From Panaeolus papilionaceus (taxonomy: Eukaryota; Basidiomycota; Agaricomycetes; Agaricales), in contig JADNRZ010000005.1 in NCBI GenBank assembly GCA_015501605.1, positions 2,170,001 through 2,234,000 of the forward strand: DNA of 64,000 bases, given 5' to 3'. Of this stretch, positions 23,430-34,678 are shown piece by piece. The notes beneath the pieces are model-generated. The model was not told the DNA's origin. It saw only the letters and a program-made list of their open reading frames with translations, and made no database searches. The stretch's first letter is position 1. The number at the start of each line of letters is the position of its first letter. The translations under genes and the position numbers were made by a program.

Positions 23430-26400
23430 ATGCCAACATCCTCCGCTTCTAAGAAATTCCCCTGTTTACGATGTGGGAAGTTATTCGAAAGTGAAGCCAA
23501 CGCTGCCAACCACATGAATCAACCACGAGCACTGTGTCGCTACACACATGAAAATGTCATACATTTCAACGAGATTGAGCAAGATAAGAGAGATAGTCCG
23601 GGTATGGAACAACTTACACCAGTACCACTATCGAATTGACGCTGTACCAACAGAACCTCATTCTCCTGACGTGTCGAACACAAACAACTTGGAGTATCCC
23701 GACGCAGATGCTGGTCCTTACTCTGAATCAATGGAAGGGATTGAAGAAGGACCACAACTTGGACCCTCAATTTTTAGTCACCCAACACCTCAAGAGCGGA
23801 CTCAATCTCTGCACCGCGAGGACTTTCCTTTGGAGGGAGCCCATCGCACCTGGAACGAAACTCACCCTGGAAAGACATTTATGGCACTTTTTGCGGAGGA
23901 TCCACTTTCAAGCGCTCGCGAAAACCTCCCTTACTACCCCTTCTCAACAAGAACCGAATGGGAAGTCGCGTCATTCCTTTTGCAATCGGGAATGAGTATG
24001 GCAAAGATTGATCAATTTCTAAAGCTCGAAATGGTGAGCCCTTTGTATGTTCATAGCATGCCACATTGGCTTATATCTATAATGTCAGATCAAGGCACTC
24101 CCCCTATCGTTTAGAACCTCAAAAGATTTATTCTCGCGGGCGGAGCAACTTCCTAGTGGTCCCCGTTGGGTAGCATCTTCTATACCAACGACCGTTCCGA
24201 CTAAAAATACCATCACGTTATATTATCGAAACCCTGTTGAATGTCTTCAGGCTCTCATGCGTAGCCCCTTAGTGAGCGATTATATTCAATTCACTCCATT
24301 TAAGCTTTATGAAACATGTGCCAAAACGATGAGAGTGTATACAGAGTGGTTGTCTGGGGATGCAGCCTGGTTCATGCAGGTGAGATATCCCCTGATATAT
24401 TTTGAATCGGCAATTTACTTGATCAAAAGGAAAAGTTACAACCAAGTGCTACTCTCCTAGGCACCATTTTATCGTCTGATAAAACAAATATATCTGCTGG
24501 TACCGGAAACCGTTATGCTCACCCACTTCTTATCTCCCTTGCAAATATCGCTGCAGAATTTCGGAACAAGGCCACCAACCATGCCTTCCTTCTACTTGCG
24601 TTGGTACCTATCCCTAGATTCATCCACCCACAATCAAAGATACGGGGAGTTTTAGAAGCTCGGCTGTTCCACGAGAGTCTAGATTTGGTGCTCCATCCTC
24701 TTAAAGAAGCTGCTCGTGTTGGTGTTATGCTCTCAGATCCCTTTGGAAACAGCCGCTGGTGCTTTACGCCCTGCGCAGCCTACATTGTTGACACACCCGA
24801 GTCAGCGCTCATAGCATGTGTGGCCGGTAAAACATCATCGATAACTACAGCCTCCTTCAAGCAGTTTGGAGACGCCCAGAAACATCCAATGAGGACTGGC
24901 CAAATGACATTGGATGCTTTAGCCAAAATTCAAGCCATTGTCGAGGATGAGTGGGACCTACAGCTTTACGAAAAGGAGGCGATGAAGTATCGGTTAAATG
25001 GTGTACATAAACCCTTCTGGAGGGACTGGGACCTTTCAAACCCTGCTGTCTTTCTGACAAGTGAACCCCTCCATCATTGGCACAGGATGTTTTGGGATCA
25101 CGATGTCAAATGGTGTATTAATGCAGTTGGAGCAGCCGAAATCGACTTTCGTTTTTCGATTCTTCCGTCGCACACAGGATTTCGACACTTCAAGGAAGGA
25201 ATCTCGTCACTCAAGCAGGTTACGGGAAGGGAACAACGTGATATTCAGCGCTACATTATTCCAGTTGTTGCAGGTGCATTACCATTGGATTTTTTGACAG
25301 CCATCCGATCACTTTTGGACTTCCGATACTTCGCCCAAGCACCTGTAATTTCAGATGATATTTGTCGCATGATCGATGAGTCTCTCTCTATCTTTCATCA
25401 GTTCAAGAAAGCTATCATCGACGCAGGTGCACGCCAAGGGGAAAAGGGCTGGAAGCTTAACCATTGGCAGATACCAAAGCTGGAGTTCATGCAGAGCGTC
25501 ACAGCAGGTATTCGACTCAGCGGATCTGCAATTCAGTGGTCCGCCGATACCACTGAACATGCACATATCGAGCTGGTCAAAGAGCCGGCCCGAGCATCAA
25601 ACCAACAGAACTACGACCCCCAAATTGTTCGGCGCCTGGATTGTAAAGACAAGGTTATGAATTTCGACCTAGCTACCGCCATGCGCGATGCTGGAGTTGA
25701 GTTCAAAGACAAGGCTTCATCAGCACCCCAACAGTCAACAGGTGATGATGACCAGGATCCTGGAAAGGACTTGGACTCCTCAGATGCTTCTGACACGGCG
25801 AAGCTTACAATTGGTACCACTGCTGAACTCTTATCTTTGATCTCATCTGTTCGCGCTCTTCCTGGATCACATGCAGGCTCTGCAGGTATCAACACATATA
25901 ACATCACCAATTACTTTTACAAGGCATCCATCCTGAAAAAGGGGCTTGATGCTTCTGCAAAGGTTCCATATCGTACGGTTCAGAACTCCTCTACAACTGT
26001 CTTTCATCTTTCCCGGGATCCGCAAATGGGTATCTGCACCATCGGCGATATCAGTCAGCAGTTTGGCATAGAGGACTTGGGATCAGCAATTTCTCGCTAC
26101 ATCTCAAAAATAGAAGCCAACCATCCAAACACGTTCATCTCAGAATTTAATTCTGGAGCACCTACGCATCATCCTCATTTTATGGCTGATAAAATACAGG
26201 TCTGGACATCACTTCGCCTTCAATCCACTGCCTACCACTATCCTCATCCCATTCAACCACCCGTCACACTGAAAGCTGAACCAGGATTAGGTGGGCATGA
26301 TTCCGCCATTTTTTGTGTTGATTCATCTAGCCAATGGCCATGGAGCAGCCTCTCAGGTGCGTAATCTGACTTAGTGTTTAATTATAGGGCAAGCTTAACC

Positions 26401-26800
26401 TTGACCTCAAGGCCATGTTGTTACAGAAATCCGTCTTATATTTCGTTTGGTGCTTCCCAAGAACCGCTGGCACATCCCAGACAGGTTCCTTGCCTATGTA
26501 CAAAAATATACAATCATTCCCCAGCCTAATCCTCGTAATACTAGGCAGACCGGTGAATTCCCTGATTCATGCACAGGACTCTACCTTTTGAAGCGATCTG
26601 CACCACAGCAACCCACCTCTGCTGTATATGGGGACATTATTCCCCTTGATCAACTGCGTGCTCTTGTGGACGTTGTGCCAAACTTTGGTGGGAAGGCAGA
26701 TACCCGGCTGACATGCAAGAACAGTCTGGCATACAGCCGTGAATTTTGGCTCAACAAGTACTTCAACAAAGAACTCTTTTATGCGTTATCATTGACTTAG
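23430..26800 (+). CDS. Plavaka-family transposase, intact
   Basis: Exons 23430-23601, 23654-24033, 24089-24379, 24430-26356 and 26427-26800 join in frame (3144 nt, 1047 aa). The N-terminus has a C2H2-like finger (FPCLRCGKLF ... NHMNQPRALC), as is usual for Plavaka. The body shows family hallmarks: LYYRNPVECL, VYTEWLSGDAAWFMQ, TLLGTILSSDKTNIS, HRMFWDHDVKWCI, AAEIDFRFS, ISSLKQVTGREQRDIQRY, QWSADTTEHAHI, and a C-terminal DUF6830-like region ending near ADTRLTCKNSL and FWLNKYFNKELFY. Plavaka transposases catalyse cut-and-paste movement of CACTA-like elements in Agaricomycetes. No stop or frameshift is seen, so the element may be autonomous. Confidence 0.92.
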
Positions 26801-27138
26801 ATTGCCTACTACATACTAGTACCCTACCAATTGGCCACTATTTGTATAAGACTGGGTATAGCTACTACAGAATAGTACTATGATTCTTTTAAGTAATGGG
26901 GCACTCTATGCGGCATAATGCACTGTAACAAATAAGTGGCATCATAAGACTACCGAGGTGCCATGGATCCTACCAAGGTACTGGGGGGTCTACCTTACAC
27001 TCTGAAGCTCGCACAGCATTCAACGTAACGCTCCAGAGCACTACCAGGCTACAGCTTGCTACACCAGCCAAGGTGAACACTACAGGCGTGACGTGACTGC
27101 TATACGGGGCTACTGTCCAAAAACAGAATTTGCTGATG
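26801..27138. other. Right subterminal region of large transposon
   Basis: Non-coding DNA after the transposase stop. It contains degenerate copies of the CTACAG/GTAGCACT-type repeats seen at the left end and terminates in TTTGCTGATG. No gene is visible. Confidence 0.6.
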
Positions 27139-27296
27139 CAGTCCACAATACAACCTCGAAAACTTGGAAATATCGCTATCATTCAGCTTATACCGCCCCG
27201 ACGAGATAAGGAAGGATTACACGGAGTGGACAAAACTAGCCAATGTGTTGCTGGATCGAGTCAGGTTCCCCTGCCTTCAATTTGTCAACCTGAAGG

Positions 27297-27612
27297 CACT
27301 GTGAACCCAGCTTGGGGGGTTTTCACCCCTTTTAGTTGTACATAAGATATTCACCCCCCTTGAAGGGAGGTTTTGAGAGGGGCTTTTTAGGGGCTTCATA
27401 CATCACTCTTTCTTTGAGCGTTAAAAACCCTACATTACAATGAGGGTTTTTGGTCACAAGCAAGTCACAAGCCACCACCCCCTATGATAGGGGGTTATGC
27501 GAGATTTGAACCCTCCTTCGGAGGAAGATATTTACTCAAAATAATTTTTTTTTTCCTATTTATCGGTAGAGGGCAATGTGCCCCTCTTATGTCAAAGGGT
27601 GATTTAACAGTG
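27297..27612. mobile_element. Short CACTG-ended repeat (MITE-like)
   Basis: Begins CACTGTGAACCCAGCT and ends with GGGTGATTTAACAGTG, giving imperfect inverted ends that start CACTGT. The inside is AT- and G/C-run-rich with several small hairpins and no coding potential. The start sequence recurs at 29700-29715. It supplies the stop codon that truncates the broken F-box gene. I could not find a clean target duplication, so the boundaries are tentative. Confidence 0.45.
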
Positions 27613-28343
27613 TTGAAAAGTCCCAGCTGAGGGGGGTTCTAGCCGATCCATTGTCTCCGAAAGTTTGTGGACTTAGCAAAAAAACAGAGTGTCTGTACAA
27701 ACAACACCTCGGCCCGAGATATGTTTGGTTTCACACGTGATCTTTGTTGAAATCCGTCATTTCGAAATGGCCCATTCTTTAAATTTCTTTTCTCCACCCC
27801 TTCCTTCTCTTCATCCACCACCGCCGCTAGCAACTCCCTTTAAAATAAGCTATGACTCGCCATATTCTAATCGACTTGTCATTTTTGTCCAAGGAATAAC
27901 TGTAGGCTCGAAACACAACAGGTATGTCAGTGCTTCTCTTCCTAGTAGAAACTGCTGACAGTGACACTGTATTTTGTACCAGCTAGGGCTCTTGGTTGAA
28001 CTTTCCAGGTTTAGGATGGGGTCGGATAGGGTAGCGAAGCAGAGTGGGTGCATGACTATAGGCTATTCTTGGCAGTATGTGCATTTTTAACTCTCTTTTC
28101 TTTCTCTCTCCGCCGTTACAGTACAGTTTTATTTCACACAATCATCCTGTCTGTTGTATGAGTCAATGTAGTCCTGTAGTACTTTAGCTACCTGTAATAT
28201 ATGATACTCAATTTCATAATTTTATTCTAACCATATTGTTTGACACTCCAATAAAGAAGGTGCATTGAGTTTATTAACCCTCATATAATATGATTCTAAC
28301 CTCACCACTGAAGGTGAATAACCCCCTAATTTTGAATAGTATA
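27613..28343. other. Intergenic or repeat-derived DNA
   Basis: About 730 bp with no gene I can support. A second partial copy of the CCCAGCTGAGGGG repeat motif is present at about 27623-27640, so at least the left part is repeat-derived. The missing C-terminus of the F-box gene was looked for here and not found. Confidence 0.4.
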
Positions 28344-28351
28344 ACTCTTCC

Positions 28352-29530
28352 TAGTGTTGCCGCAAGGGAGAGCTAGCTCACCTAAAGCGAGGCTCGAGTT
28401 TGACAGTTTCCTATAAAAGGGAACTCGATGCAGCTCGAGCCCGAGTGGCTCAAGTCCGCTCGTTCCTAATTTGGGAGACTTGTTTGATGCAATCAAGACT
28501 CAAGTCTCAAGCGGTTTTCAATACTCACGTCGTTCAATGTCTCATCCACACTAACCATCATGTCCTTTACCACCTTGTTACTCCTCCCCTGACCCTCCGC
28601 ACATTTTAATGACAATTACTTTTTCTGCTACACCTGCTACAAACGAAGATGAGTCTCATTCCTTCCAGGTGAGTGCTTGCTCTGGTGACAGGACGTGCCC
28701 CCTCTGTGTCACAACAACATCCCTGGCTGCACACAACACGTGCCGCAGCTTTGACGTGGCCCTTTTGAGGTCGGATTTCGTCGGGGAAGGGTGTGTAGGG
28801 CTGGATGCTGGCTGTTGGTTGGCTAAAGCAATAAAATGGGCGGGTGTATAGTGCACAGTAGAATTAGGATATTAGTATGTCTAATGGCACATATAGCTGT
28901 CACTGTGGCTCTCTGGAGGTATGCAGATGCTTGCCAGACCTACCACCTACCCCATTCACTTCATATCCAATGTATGCTCCTCAACCTACACAATATTATC
29001 ACTGTTACCCATATACATACCCCCCTTCTCAACCTTATCATGCTAACCCTGCCTCTCCTGCTCATTCTTTGCCACCACCTTCAGTTTCATGAGCACCCCT
29101 TGGCTCCCTCACCAACTCTATCAACAGTACTCCTGAGTCTATTGCTACCATGTCTTGTACATTTTTACAGCAAAAGCAACCGGATATACAAATACTGAAA
29201 TATTGCCAATGAAATAGGAGGGCTCGGAATTGTAGTCATAATACTCTTATTCGTTACTTAAACTAGATACCTCTCATAGTATAATTATTAACCCATGTAC
29301 ATAAATCACTCCAGTGAATACACAACTGCTCGTTGTATGACATGACCGAGCAACTCTGCGACTTGAAGATCCAAGGTCAATGCCGCCTTGCCGGACATCT
29401 ATATTAGGAAGTCGAAATTGATGAGCCTCGAGTTCCTCTCGAGCTAGTTTCTGAAAGTAGCAGCTCGAGTTCAAAGAGCTGTCCTAATTCGGAACTCGAG
29501 CTAGCTTGAGTTCAGCTCGCGGCATCACTA
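28352..29530 (+). mobile_element. hAT-like non-autonomous element, left palindrome arm
   Basis: A 1179-bp unit starting TAGTGTTGCCGC and ending GCGGCATCACTA, so its own ends are imperfect inverted repeats of the hAT kind. GAGCTCGAG-type repeats crowd both ends. No transposase is present. The 8 bp before it are ACTCTTCC; the expected direct copy is not on its other side but occurs inverted at 29931-29938. Confidence 0.7.
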
Positions 29531-29938
29531 CTATAGACTACATCCTATTTAAGAAAACGGTCTCCTGATATCTACATGCGCAGTAAACTCAAAATCGGTG
29601 CTACTAAAAAGGTCCCGCAACGGCTCCTTCAAGAACGCATTAAACTTTGCATCGCCATGCGTTTCGAATGTCAGGCGTCCATGCAGATGCAGTGTTACCT
29701 CACTGTGAACCCAGCTGAGGGGTTTATCACTCATTTAAAAAAGAGGCTGAAACCCCTCTGTAGAGGAGAAGAATTCACCTGATCAGAGGGGTGAACTAAG
29801 ATATGTCACGCTTGTGATGGCATCCTTTACCCCTTCTCGGGAAGGGATATTATCCCTTAAATTGACCTCCATCAAGAGGGGTTATTCTGCACCCGAAATT
29901 GACATTGGAAGGGGTTTTTACTGTCTACTCGGAAGAGT
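29531..29938. other. Spacer of the palindrome
   Basis: Contains CACTGTGAACCCAGCT at 29700-29715, the same start as the repeat at 27297, followed by similar runs of paired CCCC/GGGG motifs, so it includes another copy of that repeat family. The last 8 bases (GGAAGAGT) are the reverse complement of the 8 bases that precede the left arm. No gene. Confidence 0.6.
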
Positions 29939-31117
29939 TAGTGATGCCGCGAGCTGAACTCAAGCTAGCTCGAGTTCCGAATTAGGACAGCTCTTTGAAC
30001 TCGAGCTGCTACTTTCAGAAACTAGCTCGAGAGGAACTCGAGGCTCATCAATTTCGACTTCCTAATATAGATGTCCGGCAAGGCGGCATTGACCTTGGAT
30101 CTTCAAGTCGCAGAGTTGCTCGGTCATGTCATACAACGAGCAGTTGTGTATTCACTGGAGTGATTTATGTACATGGGTTAATAATTATACTATGAGAGGT
30201 ATCTAGTTTAAGTAACGAATAAGAGTATTATGACTACAATTCCGAGCCCTCCTATTTCATTGGCAATATTTCAGTATTTGTATATCCGGTTGCTTTTGCT
30301 GTAAAAATGTACAAGACATGGTAGCAATAGACTCAGGAGTACTGTTGATAGAGTTGGTGAGGGAGCCAAGGGGTGCTCATGAAACTGAAGGTGGTGGCAA
30401 AGAATGAGCAGGAGAGGCAGGGTTAGCATGATAAGGTTGAGAAGGGGGGTATGTATATGGGTAACAGTGATAATATTGTGTAGGTTGAGGAGCATACATT
30501 GGATATGAAGTGAATGGGGTAGGTGGTAGGTCTGGCAAGCATCTGCATACCTCCAGAGAGCCACAGTGACAGCTATATGTGCCATTAGACATACTAATAT
30601 CCTAATTCTACTGTGCACTATACACCCGCCCATTTTATTGCTTTAGCCAACCAACAGCCAGCATCCAGCCCTACACACCCTTCCCCGACGAAATCCGACC
30701 TCAAAAGGGCCACGTCAAAGCTGCGGCACGTGTTGTGTGCAGCCAGGGATGTTGTTGTGACACAGAGGGGGCACGTCCTGTCACCAGAGCAAGCACTCAC
30801 CTGGAAGGAATGAGACTCATCTTCGTTTGTAGCAGGTGTAGCAGAAAAAGTAATTGTCATTAAAATGTGCGGAGGGTCAGGGGAGGAGTAACAAGGTGGT
30901 AAAGGACATGATGGTTAGTGTGGATGAGACATTGAACGACGTGAGTATTGAAAACCGCTTGAGACTTGAGTCTTGATTGCATCAAACAAGTCTCCCAAAT
31001 TAGGAACGAGCGGACTTGAGCCACTCGGGCTCGAGCTGCATCGAGTTCCCTTTTATAGGAAACTGTCAAACTCGAGCCTCGCTTTAGGTGAGCTAGCTCT
31101 CCCTTGCGGCAACACTA
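29939..31117 (-). mobile_element. hAT-like non-autonomous element, right palindrome arm
   Basis: Reverse-complement copy of 28352-29530 with ends TAGTGATGCCGC and GCGGCAACACTA. Its inner flank is GGAAGAGT and its outer flank GATGTGAC, so it lacks its own direct 8-bp duplication in the present arrangement. Confidence 0.7.
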
Positions 31118-31137
31118 GATGTGACTTGGACTCTTAT

Positions 31138-32521
31138 GGGCATAGGTAAAATGCCGTGCAAAGCCGGGATCTGCCGTGCGCGACCGTGCAAAGCCGTGCA
31201 GAACTGTGAGCGAGCCGTGCATAACCGTGCATGTACCGTGCAGCGTACCGTGAGTGTGCCGTGCCATGCCCCATGCATGGCCGTTGATGTGTGTGTGGGG
31301 TTATCTGAGTGAAAAGGTGAGCAGTGGTGAAGGTGTGACTGAGCCAGGATAAGCCAGTAGAATGGAAAGGCAAGGTACTGACACGCAGTACGAGTTCTGT
31401 GAGAAAGCGATGAAGAGATGGAAAGGAAAGACCAGCGTAATGTGAGCTGGGGGCAAAGACAAAGTGAAATATGACGAAAACGAAGAATATAAATGCTAAC
31501 GAGGTACGCACGGGCACCGGGTGACGACGAAGATGAAATACAAAGATGAAACATGAAATATGGGGGCAGAAAGAGGATTTTATTCTTTGTAAACTAGATA
31601 CATAATATATATAAAACTATGTAAAATCATGGAAATAGAAAGAAAATACTCAAAACTACGAAAACCAAGAGCGCGCAACGCGTGAACGAAGCACCGGTGC
31701 GAATAGAAATGGCTGGAAAAATATGGAAAAATCGAAAAATATGGGGATATCGATGCAGTGCTCATCAGGGTGTGTGGAAGTGAACAAGTCCTGCTCAAAG
31801 CAGTGCGGGAGATGTCCATTTTCTCTCACCAGTACTAGACATTAAGAATAAAATGCAAACATTTCGAGTGCTACTGAGTTTCAGACGCTCTTCCTAGGAA
31901 CAAGCAGCTGAAACTGTGTTACCTTTCTACGTATATCAATCAGGTGACGAGATTCCTGCTGATGCGCCTCAGTGCGGCGCTTAATTATTTCATTCTTACA
32001 TTATATATCTTTGACTCGTCACCGAACCTATTGATAGTACAGTCATAAATCTTGCTACATAGATATTCCACCACTTATATATAAGCTAGATATACGAAGG
32101 CAAACTACATCTATCATTCTATCCTAATTTCACACCTCTGTTCACAATACAATCAACTGTGTCGTACCGTGCAGCTTACCGTGAGAGACGTGCCACTGCC
32201 GTGCTGAAAATACGGAAAACCGTGCAGAGACGTGAAGCACCGTGCAAGGACGTGAAAAGCCGTGAAAAGCCGTGTCCCTGCCGTGGTGAACCGTGACGAA
32301 CCGTGCGTGCCGTGTCCCTACCGTGTCTAAGACGTACAGAGTCACGGGAATCTGTGAAAAATAGTCGCTCTAATGGTACACTACCTATTTATTCACTACC
32401 GTGCTACTGTGCACTCAAGTGAGGAGCTGTTCAAAGCTGTGCAAAGCCATGATATTCGCCGTGGCGCATGGTAGTGGGATCACGGCAGCGCACGGCTTTG
32501 CACGGCGTTTTCTAGTTGCCC
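31138..32521. mobile_element. Mutator-like non-autonomous element
   Basis: Flanked by the 9-bp direct repeat GACTCTTAT (31129-31137 and 32522-32530), the length typical of Mutator-like elements. Termini are imperfect inverted repeats: GGGCATAGGTAAAATGCCGT against GGGCAACTAGAAAACGCCGT, both followed by GCAAAGCC. Both ends contain dense arrays of CCGTGC and its variants over 150-250 bp, probably protein-binding sites. Internal frames are short with no recognisable domain, so it depends on a transposase elsewhere. Confidence 0.75.
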
Positions 32522-32530
32522 GACTCTTAT

Positions 32531-33131
32531 GCTATACGAAACAACGTTGAATTGAAACCAGACCGACATCAGGAGGTAGTGCTGGCCTGCGGTGCGGTTG
32601 TCTCTAGCTGTTTCCGTCACTTCAATGAGAAGCTTTTTAACTCTGTTGACATCTGCTTACTCTCTGGAGCTTGCGATATTTCTAACCGACGCTGGGCCTC
32701 GCAGAGTGCGTCTTGATTATTCGTCGCTGGCGTTCTCCCCGTTGAAAGTGTGCTCCTAAATATCAACGATCAGTGCGAGAAGGGTGAGAGCTAAGTTATA
32801 ATGGTCTGAACACATTGGCTGCGGTCATATTGTGTCCCATTTTCCGAAGTACCTTCCACGATGGCGAGATAACCGACTCGAAGAACGTTATCAGGATGGC
32901 TGGAAGGGGCACGTTTATCCTTCGCAGCGCTCGACAAGAACAGAGCCAGCGTCGTGTTTCGTCTCGTGGAACAAAAGACCCTCATCCACTGTCGTTTACA
33001 GTCAACAGCTCAATTTAACCCCTTTTTACTACGATATCAATTGATGCTACGAAAAATTTGTGGGTTTTTGTAAATTCGTCTCAAAATTCTTTCAAGTTCT
33101 ATATAATACAATTTGTTTGACAGACAATATT
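32531..33131. other. Short intergenic region
   Basis: About 600 bp between the Mutator-like element and the stop of RNase H copy 3. Short open frames (32516-32716, 32832-33044) have no recognisable features. It should contain the 3' UTR of copy 3. Confidence 0.4.
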
Positions 33132-34678
33132 TCAGAGGACATGCACCAGAATTTTAGCGAGCTCAGGAGGGAGTGTTGGTGACGTGACCAGCTTTGGATC
33201 CCCACGAGGATATATACCTCGCGAGATCTTGTCTGCAGGGTTTTTGTCCGACGCTATCCAACGAGGAATAAGCTGAATCTTGTGTTGACGACAAAGACCC
33301 AAAATGCGATCGAGCACTGTGTTGAGACCGTATTTTTCCTGCCACGAGCCTGCTGAAAGCGCCTCAATGACCCCTCGATTATCGGAACGGATAACAAGAG
33401 AGGACACCGAGACCCCAGCCACGACATATGCGCGAACACCCATTTCCGCAGCTACGAGCTCAGCCCAGCTCATGACAATGTGGCCGTCGCTTCCGAGTGG
33501 TATATCAGGGCATGAATTGAACGTCCAGCCCAGCCAACCAACATTCGTGAAGAGAAGGCCAATGCCGTAGCCACTTGCGTCCACGATAATTTCATGAATG
33601 GGTGCATTCAATGTCGTGTCCGCGCTGACTTTGGTTGGTGCGTTTGCAGCTGTTCCTGACCGCTTCCTCTTCTTTGACGGCCTCCAATTGTCCATGAGAT
33701 ACTTTTGTGCCTTGTTGCGCTTGACCTTTTTGATTTGGCAAATCTTGTTATACATTTTCAGGAGTTCATCTGAGGCGTGCTGGTTTTCTGGGTTTTTGGC
33801 GAGTTGAATCAGCGTCGCAACGTCCTCGGTGTTGTAACTGTCGTTTGAGCCCCTCAGCTGCTTACTCACAACAATGGTGTTTTGGATAGTCGTGGACGGA
33901 GGGCATTCTGGAATCCTGGCTTTCCCCCCCTTTTCCATTGATAACCCGTCCCTAAAAAGTGGTGTAAGAATTATAACTGGTCCAATGTTGTTGATAAGCC
34001 GCACTGCATACCTTGTGGCCGTCTTGGTCCAGATTTCCCCTAATCCAAACTCCTCCTCCAGCCGAAGTATTTCCATTACCTCGATTTCTTCCAATTGCAC
34101 ATTGTCAATGTCGGATTCGTCTTGTGGATTATTACCAAGGTGTTCGACGCTATTTGAGGTCATAATCTCCGGGTTGACACCCCTTGCTGTAGGGCTACGA
34201 TGTATATACGAGTGTGTGTTTAATGAGGATCGTAACGTTCATCGGATTTCTCGCACCTCGATTTAGCTTCCTGGGGTTTATGATGTACCCAGCTCAGTAC
34301 ATCCAAATTTGTCTTCACCCTGTTAAGGTCCCGTATATTGGCTCGCACCTCCTCCCGGAACTTTGTATGGTCTTCTCTCGCTTGATCACGCTCCTGGCGC
34401 ATATCCCCGAGCGCCCGCTTATACCTGGTTACTTGCCCCTCATATTCACCATACTCCTCCTGTTTTAATCGCTTCCCAACCCCAAAACCATGCACGACTG
34501 CTTGTTGGATAGCGCTGCCTATTTCAGTCGCAAGACGGGATGTGATAGCGATGGCGAGGTCATTGTCTGTGGTGAGATTGGATATTTCCTTGATAACTGA
34601 CTTGTTGAGGTCGGATATAACTCCCTTACATTCCTCGCAATCGTGAATTCTTGCTGTATGTGACGCCTGGCGAGGCAT
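33132..34678 (-). CDS. CxxC / coiled-coil / RNase H-like protein, copy 3
   Basis: Exons 34678-34257, 34182-34012 and 33951-33132 join in frame (1413 nt, 470 aa); introns again phase 2. The first donor is GTGCGA with acceptor CAAG, weaker than in the other copies, so that joint is less sure. The second intron is 60 nt and in frame, so the exon looks continuous if it is missed. N-terminus HTARIHDCEEC matches the His/CxxC start; the coiled coil follows (KRALGDMRQERDQAREDH), then an acidic part ending LEEEFGLGEIWTKTATR. The RNase H domain keeps VDASGYGIG, SWAELVAAEMG, IRSDN and KNPADKISRGIYP. Confidence 0.76.

Larger units (their letters stand above)
13845..27138. mobile_element. 13.3 kb Plavaka-type DNA transposon with cargo genes
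   Basis: Bounded by CATCAGCAAA at 13845 and TTTGCTGATG ending at 27138, with CA directly repeated outside each end (13843-13844, 27139-27140). It contains a complete Plavaka transposase on plus (23430-26800) and, on minus, a JmjC gene, a small coiled-coil gene and a DUF6532-like gene. All four have intact spliced frames. Subterminal GTAGCACT-like repeats fill the left 300 bp and appear more degenerate on the right. Excision restores the F-box reading frame, which independently supports the boundaries. Plavaka belongs to the CACTA-like group (known); the claim that the three other genes are cargo rests on their lying between the ends (seen) and is otherwise inference. Confidence 0.82.
10137..27304 (+). 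pseudogene. F-box protein gene split by transposons
   Basis: F-box proteins act as substrate adaptors of SCF ubiquitin ligases. The N-terminus DPVFPLEIFEHIISHIA and the following CSLVCMAFVPLCRTHLF are the F-box of this mushroom family, closely related to the genes at 58-62 kb. Exon 1 is 10137-11097; an intron (11098-11161) leads to exon 2, which stops being host sequence at 11309. Removing the hAT element with one TTTTTGAC copy, and the large CATCAGCAAA element with one CA copy, joins 11162-11309, 13840-13844 and 27141-27304 into one frame (426 codons in total with exon 1). The regained C-terminus contains WTKLANVLLDRV and FPCLQFVNL, which align with EAWKRVDDVL...YPRLREVSI of the paralogues. 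The last codons and stop (27302-27304) come from a further repeat beginning at 27297, so the natural C-terminus (about 50 aa) is lost. As it stands the gene cannot make the full protein. Confidence 0.85.
28351..31118. repeat. 2.8 kb palindrome with 1.18 kb arms
   Basis: 28351-29530 and 29939-31118 are reverse complements; every position p in the left arm pairs with 59469 minus p. All reading frames I compared are identical in both arms, so identity is at or near 100%. The spacer (29531-29938) is 408 bp and unrelated to the arms. Confidence 0.92.

Noticed and set aside
28400..29198. Open frames duplicated in both palindrome arms.
   Set aside because: They are identical only because the arms are identical; they show no domain, and the unit looks like a non-autonomous element.
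31093..31819. Minus-strand frames inside the Mutator-like element.
   Set aside because: They run over the CCGTGC arrays and low-complexity Phe/Ser stretches; no transposase motif is present.
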